Positions 5,784 to 8,834 of a stretch of DNA of 8,834 nt are shown piece by piece. The notes beneath the pieces are model-generated. The model was not told the origin of the DNA. It worked only from the letters and a program-made list of their open reading frames with translations, and made no database searches. A program made the translations under genes and the position numbers. Within the stretch, counting starts at the first letter, position 1. Every line of letters begins with the position of its first letter. Origin of the DNA: JACQAI01 sp035507915 (lineage in GTDB: Bacteria; Pseudomonadota; Alphaproteobacteria; Elsterales; Elsteraceae). The stretch is taken from positions 1 to 8,834 of the forward strand of contig DATJNS010000218.1 of assembly GCA_035507915.1 (NCBI GenBank), read 5' to 3'.

Positions 5784-6950
5784 TCACTTCGCGATGAAGC
5801 CGCGGCCGATCAGCTGGCGGTGGATCTGGTTGGTGCCCTCCCAGATCTGCGTCAGCTTGGCGTCGCGCATCAGGCGCTCGACCCGGTAGTCGCGGCAGTA
5901 GCCGTAGCCGCCGTGGAGCTGCACCGCCTCGGTGCTGATCCGCATGGCGAGGTCGGACGCGCGCAGCTTGAGCATCGAGGCTTCCTGACCGAAGTCGGCG
6001 CCGCCGCGCTCGACCAGCCGCGCGACGTGCCACAGCCAAGCCTCGCACAGCGCGAGATCGGTCGCCAGATCGGCGAGCAGGAACTGGATGCCCTGGAACT
6101 CGATGATGCGGCGACCCGACTGCTCGCGCTGGTTGATGTAGTCGACCGCGTCCTCGAAGGCGGCGCGCGCGATGCCGAGCGCGTGCGCGGCGATGCTCGG
6201 ACGCGACTTGTTGAGCGCGGCGAACAGCACGGCCAGGCCCTCGCCCGGCGCGCCGACGAGATTGTCGCGCGGCACGCGGCAGCCGTCGAACGCCAGCGCC
6301 GCGGTCGACGAGGCGCGATGGCCCATCTTGTCCTCGGTGCGCACGACGGAGAGGCCCGGCGTGCCTTTCTCCAGGATCAACGCCGTGATCGCGCCCTTGC
6401 CGTCGCCGAGCGCCGACCACTTGCCGAACAGCAGATAGAGGTCGGCGACGTCGCCGTTGGTGATGAAGATCTTGCCGCCGTCGATGCGGACCTCGTCGCC
6501 TTCGGGCGTGAAGCGCGTGCGCATCCCGGTGGCGTCCGACCCGGCGCTCGGCTCGGTGATCGCCAGCGCGCCCAAGGCGCCCTCGGCGACACGCGGCAGG
6601 AAGCGCCGCTTCTGGGCCTCGGTGCCGAGCGCCGCCAACGGCCCCAGGGCATGGAAATTGGTCGCCCAGATGATCGCGGTCGAGGCGCACGCCTTGGCGA
6701 GCTCGCGCACGCAGGCGAGATAGGCCGTGTAGCTGAGCGGCGCGCCGCCATATTCCTCGGGCACGAACATGGCGTTGAGGCCGAGCGCGTTGATCGCCTC
6801 GACATGCTCCCACGGAAACGCGCCGGTGCGGTCGTAATGCTCGGCCTTGGGCGCGATCCGGTCGCGTGCCAGCGCGCGCACCTGGTCGAGCACCATGGCC
6901 TCGTGCTCGGGCAGGTCCAGGCTCGCGTCGAGGCGCTCGAAGACGCTCAT
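5784..6950 (-). CDS. Acyl-CoA dehydrogenase family protein
   Basis: A 388-aa flavoenzyme, the usual length for short/medium-chain acyl-CoA dehydrogenases. It forms the alpha,beta double bond in an acyl-CoA and passes electrons to electron-transfer flavoprotein. Order of parts: helical N-domain (1-120, with GLNAMFVPEEYGG at 57-69), FAD-binding signature ALAITEPSAGSDATGMR (128-144), beta-domain IDGGKIFITNGDVADLYLLF (156-175), and C-terminal helical domain with QLHGGYGYCRDYRVERLMRD (344-363). The catalytic base is predicted as E371 in QIWEGTNQIHR. The long open frame upstream of MSVFERLD is read-through of the neighbouring SDR region and is not part of this gene; ATG 6950 shares one base with the SDR stop (TGATG), indicating coupling. 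The protein supplies the first beta-oxidation step for the hydratase and hydroxyacyl dehydrogenase in the same cluster. Chain length or branching preference cannot be judged by eye. Confidence 0.95.
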   Translation of the reverse strand: MSVFERLDASLDLPEHEAMVLDQVRALARDRIAPKAEHYDRTGAFPWEHVEAINALGLNAMFVPEEYGGAPLSYTAYLACVRELAKACASTAIIWATNFHALGPLAALGTEAQKRRFLPRVAEGALGALAITEPSAGSDATGMRTRFTPEGDEVRIDGGKIFITNGDVADLYLLFGKWSALGDGKGAITALILEKGTPGLSVVRTEDKMGHRASSTAALAFDGCRVPRDNLVGAPGEGLAVLFAALNKSRPSIAAHALGIARAAFEDAVDYINQREQSGRRIIEFQGIQFLLADLATDLALCEAWLWHVARLVERGGADFGQEASMLKLRASDLAMRISTEAVQLHGGYGYCRDYRVERLMRDAKLTQIWEGTNQIHRQLIGRGFIAK

Positions 6951-7681
6951 CAGAGCTGGTGCCCGTGGCCGCCGTCGATGTAGATGGTCTCGCCCGACAA
7001 ATAGGGGATCGCCTCGCTGTACAGCATGCCGACCAGGCGGGCGATCTCGTCGAGCGTCGCGGCGCGGCCGAGCGGCACGCGCTTCTTCATCCAGGCCTGG
7101 ATCTTCGGGTTCTGCATGAAGTCGCGGTTGAAGTCGGTCTCGACGTAGCCGGGCGCCACGTCGAGCACGATGATGCCGTGCGGCGCCCACTCGGCCGCCA
7201 GGCAGCGCGTGATCGCGCCGACCGCCGCCTTGGCGGCGCAATAGGCGACGCTGCCGGGCACCGCCAGCTTGTCGAAGAACGACCCGATATTGACGATCGT
7301 GCCGCCGCCGCTCGCCTTGAGGTGCGGGAAGGCCGCACGGCAGCCGACGAACACCGCGCGCATGTCGATCGCCATCAGGAGGTCGAAATCCGCCATCGGG
7401 ATGGCCTCGCTCGGCCCCTCGTTGTGGATGCCGGCGTTGTTGATCATGCCGATCAGGCCGCCGGCCTGCGCCGCCAGCTCGTCGACCGCGCGATGGATGC
7501 TGGCGTCGTCGCCGACGTCGCAGTCGATCGCCAGCATGCCGTCGGGCGCGCCCTCGGGCAGGCGCGCGCCGCGGGTCAGGCAGCCGACCGTGAAGCCGCG
7601 CCGCGCCAGCTCGAGCGACAGCGCCGCGCCGATGCCGCGCGCGCCGCCCGTGATGCCGATCGCGCCCTTCCGGTCCGCCAT
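6950..7681 (-). CDS. SDR family oxidoreductase (classical type)
   Basis: A 243-aa cytoplasmic NAD(P)-dependent oxidoreductase of the classical short-chain dehydrogenase family. The cofactor motif TGGARGIG is at 11-18. R15 within it and R37 just after the second strand favour NADPH. D55 (CDVGD), NNAG (81-84), S134 (NIGSFFD) and the YCAAK pair Y147/K151 are all present, with the PGYVETDF loop at 178-185 and the typical end ETIYIDGG. The fourth tetrad position, usually Asn, is Asp106 (MAIDMRAVF). ATG 7681 is chosen over GTG 7684 because GGGAGAGGGGGCGTG precedes it. The gene starts 14 nt after the hydratase stop and its own stop overlaps the acyl-CoA dehydrogenase start. It may reduce or oxidise a hydroxyl/keto group on the acyl chain. 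A role as a second 3-hydroxyacyl-CoA dehydrogenase is possible but not shown by sequence. Confidence 0.92.
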   Translation of the reverse strand: MADRKGAIGITGGARGIGAALSLELARRGFTVGCLTRGARLPEGAPDGMLAIDCDVGDDASIHRAVDELAAQAGGLIGMINNAGIHNEGPSEAIPMADFDLLMAIDMRAVFVGCRAAFPHLKASGGGTIVNIGSFFDKLAVPGSVAYCAAKAAVGAITRCLAAEWAPHGIIVLDVAPGYVETDFNRDFMQNPKIQAWMKKRVPLGRAATLDEIARLVGMLYSEAIPYLSGETIYIDGGHGHQL

Positions 7682-7695
7682 CACGCCCCCTCTCC

Positions 7696-8475
7696 CTAGC
7701 GGTCCTTGAAGCTCGGCTTGCGCTTGGCCATGAAGGCCGCCATGCCCTCCTTGGCGTCGTCGGTCGCGTAGGCCATCGTCGAGAGGTCGGCCTCGACCTT
7801 GAAGCCCTCGGCGAGCGGCAGGTCGAGCGCGCGCGTGACCGCGTCGCGCGCGAAGCGCAGCGCCGGCAGGCCATAGCGGCTGAACTCGCGGCCGAATGCG
7901 ATGCCGGCGGCGATCGGATCGCCCGCCTCGCTCTCCGCAACCAGCCGGTTGACCAGGCCGATGCGCAGCGCCTCCTCGGCCCCGACGGTGCGGCCCGTCA
8001 TGATGAGCTCGAGCGCGCGGCCCTCGCCGATCAGGCGCGGCAGGCGCTGGGTGCCGCCGTAGCCGGGGATCAGGCCGAGCTTGATCTCGGGCAGGCCGAG
8101 CTTGGCCGTCGGCAACGCCAGGCGGAAGGTGCAGGCGAGCGCGAGCTCGAGGCCGCCGCCGAACGCGAAGCCGTTGATCACCGCGATCGACGGCACCGGC
8201 AGCGCGTCGAGCTTGGCGAAGGTGCGCTGGCCGAGCTCGGCGCCCGCGCGGTTCTCCATCAGGGACCGGCCGGTCAGCTCCGTGATGTCGGCGCCGGCGC
8301 AGAACGCCTTGTCGCCTGCCCCGGTCACGATCAGGCTACGCGCGTCGCTCGCGGCGACCTGGTCGAACGCGCGGCCGATCTCTTCGAGCACCGCGAAGCT
8401 GAGCGCGTTCAGCGCCTCCGGCCGGTCGAGCGTCAGCACGGCGAATTCGTCGACGCGGGTGAGCCCGAGCGCCAT
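7696..8475 (-). CDS. Enoyl-CoA hydratase/isomerase family protein (crotonase fold)
   Basis: A 259-aa protein, the usual length for bacterial enoyl-CoA hydratases, which add water to trans-2-enoyl-CoA in beta-oxidation. The CoA-site motifs LDRPEALNALS (16-26) and KAFCAGADI (56-64) are present, and the oxyanion-hole region is NGFAFGGGLELALAC (101-115). Both acidic residues needed for hydration in rat crotonase have counterparts: E110 (GGGLE) and E130 (LGLPEIKLG), followed by LIPGYGGTQRLPR. This supports true hydratase activity over the isomerases and hydrolases of the fold that lack one Glu. ATG 8475 fits the start of homologous proteins, but there is no clear Shine-Dalgarno. The stop of a 56-codon upstream ORF lies 2 nt before it, so initiation probably depends on coupling to that ORF. 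The 14-nt gap to the SDR gene indicates co-transcription. Confidence 0.94.
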   Translation of the reverse strand: MALGLTRVDEFAVLTLDRPEALNALSFAVLEEIGRAFDQVAASDARSLIVTGAGDKAFCAGADITELTGRSLMENRAGAELGQRTFAKLDALPVPSIAVINGFAFGGGLELALACTFRLALPTAKLGLPEIKLGLIPGYGGTQRLPRLIGEGRALELIMTGRTVGAEEALRIGLVNRLVAESEAGDPIAAGIAFGREFSRYGLPALRFARDAVTRALDLPLAEGFKVEADLSTMAYATDDAKEGMAAFMAKRKPSFKDR

Positions 8476-8477
8476 GG

Positions 8478-8648
8478 CTAGGCCGCAGCCTGCACATAGC
8501 AGGCTGGATGCAGGCCCTCCCCGCGCGCATGGCGGCGCTTGCGTCCCGGCAGGTTCAGGTTTCGTGCGCCCATGATCCCGATCTCGTCCCCGATCGCCCA
8601 ACGGTAGTACGACCGCCACAGCCCGAACAGGTCCATATCCGGAGACAT
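8478..8648 (-). CDS. Small ORF, 56 aa, unknown function, directly upstream of the hydratase gene
   Basis: I do not recognise this protein. It reads MSPDMDLFGLWRSYYRWAIG and so on to a basic central stretch (GRKRRHARGEG, 35-45) and ends HPACYVQAAA. The first half is aromatic and hydrophobic (LFGLWRSYYRWAIGDEIGIMG, about 7-27), possibly an amphipathic helix, with no signal peptide. About 45 of 56 codons end in G or C (80%), clearly more than in the overlapping frame that would extend the hydratase gene upstream. Its TAG ends 2 nt before the hydratase ATG, which suggests real translation and reinitiation. Against it: the ribosome site is weak (only GGA at about -9), and it is short. ATG 8636 is an alternative start. 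It could be a leader peptide, a small regulatory or accessory protein, or a chance frame. Confidence 0.5.
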   Translation of the reverse strand: MSPDMDLFGLWRSYYRWAIGDEIGIMGARNLNLPGRKRRHARGEGLHPACYVQAAA

Positions 8649-8660
8649 CGCAGATCCGGC

Positions 8661-8689
8661 GTGACACGAGAACCGCCTGCTCGTGTCAC
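8661..8689. promoter_or_regulatory. Perfect 10-bp inverted repeat, candidate operator or 5'-UTR hairpin
   Basis: The arms GTGACACGAG (8661-8670) and CTCGTGTCAC (8680-8689) are perfect inverted copies around a 9-bp spacer. The element lies 12 bp upstream of the small ORF start, at the head of the enzyme cluster. No T-run follows on either strand, so an intrinsic terminator is unlikely. A binding site for a dimeric regulator, or a hairpin in the leader of the operon mRNA, fits better. Which of these is not decidable by sequence alone. Confidence 0.55.
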
Positions 8690-8755
8690 TGGACCGCCAT
8701 CGGTCTTGGCCGTCATGGCGAGCCGCATCGCCACGCTCGCGGCACGGCGGAATCA

Positions 8756-8772
8756 GACGGCGAACCGCCGTC
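8756..8772 (-). repeat. Short hairpin overlapping a possible stop codon
   Basis: GACGGCG (8756-8762) and CGCCGTC (8766-8772) form a 7-bp GC-rich stem with a 3-nt loop. On the minus strand it overlaps the TGA of the possible gene tail at the right edge, a common place for a terminator, but only TGATTCC follows, which is a weak tail. It may end or stabilise the upstream transcript. Confidence 0.4.
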
Positions 8773-8834
8773 AGACCACCGGAACGCGCTTCGCCGCAAT
8801 CATCGCCGGCGAAATGACCTCGATATCGAGCGGC
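8771..8834 (-). CDS. Possible C-terminal end of an unidentified gene
   Basis: Only the last 20 codons and a TGA (8773-8771) fall inside the window. The reading PLDIEVISPAMIAAKRVPVV is protein-like and mostly ends codons in G or C, as in the neighbouring genes, and the other two frames on this strand look poorer. A hairpin overlaps the stop. The fragment is too short to identify. If real, it is followed by an intergenic stretch of about 120 bp before the small ORF, where a promoter for the enzyme cluster could lie; I could not find a convincing one. Confidence 0.35.
   Translation of the reverse strand, partial: PLDIEVISPAMIAAKRVPVV

Noticed and set aside
6951..7940. A long upstream extension of the acyl-CoA dehydrogenase frame through the SDR and hydratase region.
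   Set aside because: The region is occupied in other frames by genes with intact motifs, and the extension is Arg/Gly/Ala-rich. The true start is the ATG overlapping the SDR stop.
8476..8667. An N-terminal extension of the enoyl-CoA hydratase to a GTG at 8667.
   Set aside because: The extra residues are Arg/Pro/Gly-rich with weak codon bias, the crotonase domain begins just after ATG 8475, and the overlapping small ORF shows better coding bias.

Overview
The window comes from a high-GC bacterial chromosome, roughly two-thirds G+C or more by eye. The bias to G/C in third codon positions, the gene content (peptide-type ABC permeases with acyl-CoA enzymes, an amidohydrolase and an MmgE/PrpD protein) and a CCCTCCCCC-TTGA-type hairpin repeat together suggest a proteobacterium. 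I think an alphaproteobacterium with large catabolic gene sets is most likely, but this is inference. No rRNA, tRNA, CRISPR, transposase or phage gene is visible.

All supported genes lie on the minus strand, so transcription runs from right to left. In that order they are: the possible tail of an unidentified gene (8834-8771); a spacer of about 120 bp with a perfect 10-bp inverted repeat; a 56-codon small ORF (8648-8478); enoyl-CoA hydratase (8475-7696); an SDR oxidoreductase (7681-6950); an acyl-CoA dehydrogenase (6950-5784); a 116-bp G/C-rich inverted repeat element (5757-5642); 3-hydroxyacyl-CoA dehydrogenase (5639-4764); a separate protein resembling the C-terminal third of PaaH-type dehydrogenases (4767-4111); an MmgE/PrpD family protein (4114-2771); a dihydroorotase-like metal-dependent amidohydrolase (2674-1334); and two permeases of a dipeptide/oligopeptide-type ABC transporter (1158-211, and 200 to beyond the left edge). 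Most junctions are tight: 2 nt, 14 nt, TGATG, then two ATGA overlaps, and 10 nt between the permeases. The larger gaps are at 5640-5783, 2675-2770 and 1159-1333.

Together the genes look like a catabolic operon. The transporter would import an acidic, peptide-like or amide-bearing compound. The amidohydrolase would open or deacylate it. After CoA activation by a ligase or transferase not seen here, the acyl-CoA dehydrogenase, enoyl-CoA hydratase and 3-hydroxyacyl-CoA dehydrogenase would carry out beta-oxidation steps. The SDR and MmgE/PrpD protein would handle a hydroxyl/keto or dehydratase/epimerase step. The substrate cannot be read from sequence. A CoA ligase, thiolase, transporter ATPases, periplasmic binding protein and regulator are absent and may lie outside the window.

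The points most worth a second look are: the split of a PaaH-like enzyme into two translationally coupled genes; the 36-bp inverted repeats, one of which contains the Shine-Dalgarno sequence of the 3-hydroxyacyl-CoA dehydrogenase gene and four closely spaced G-runs; the small ORF ending 2 nt before the hydratase start; and substitutions at usually conserved positions in the SDR, the MmgE/PrpD protein and the dehydrogenase.
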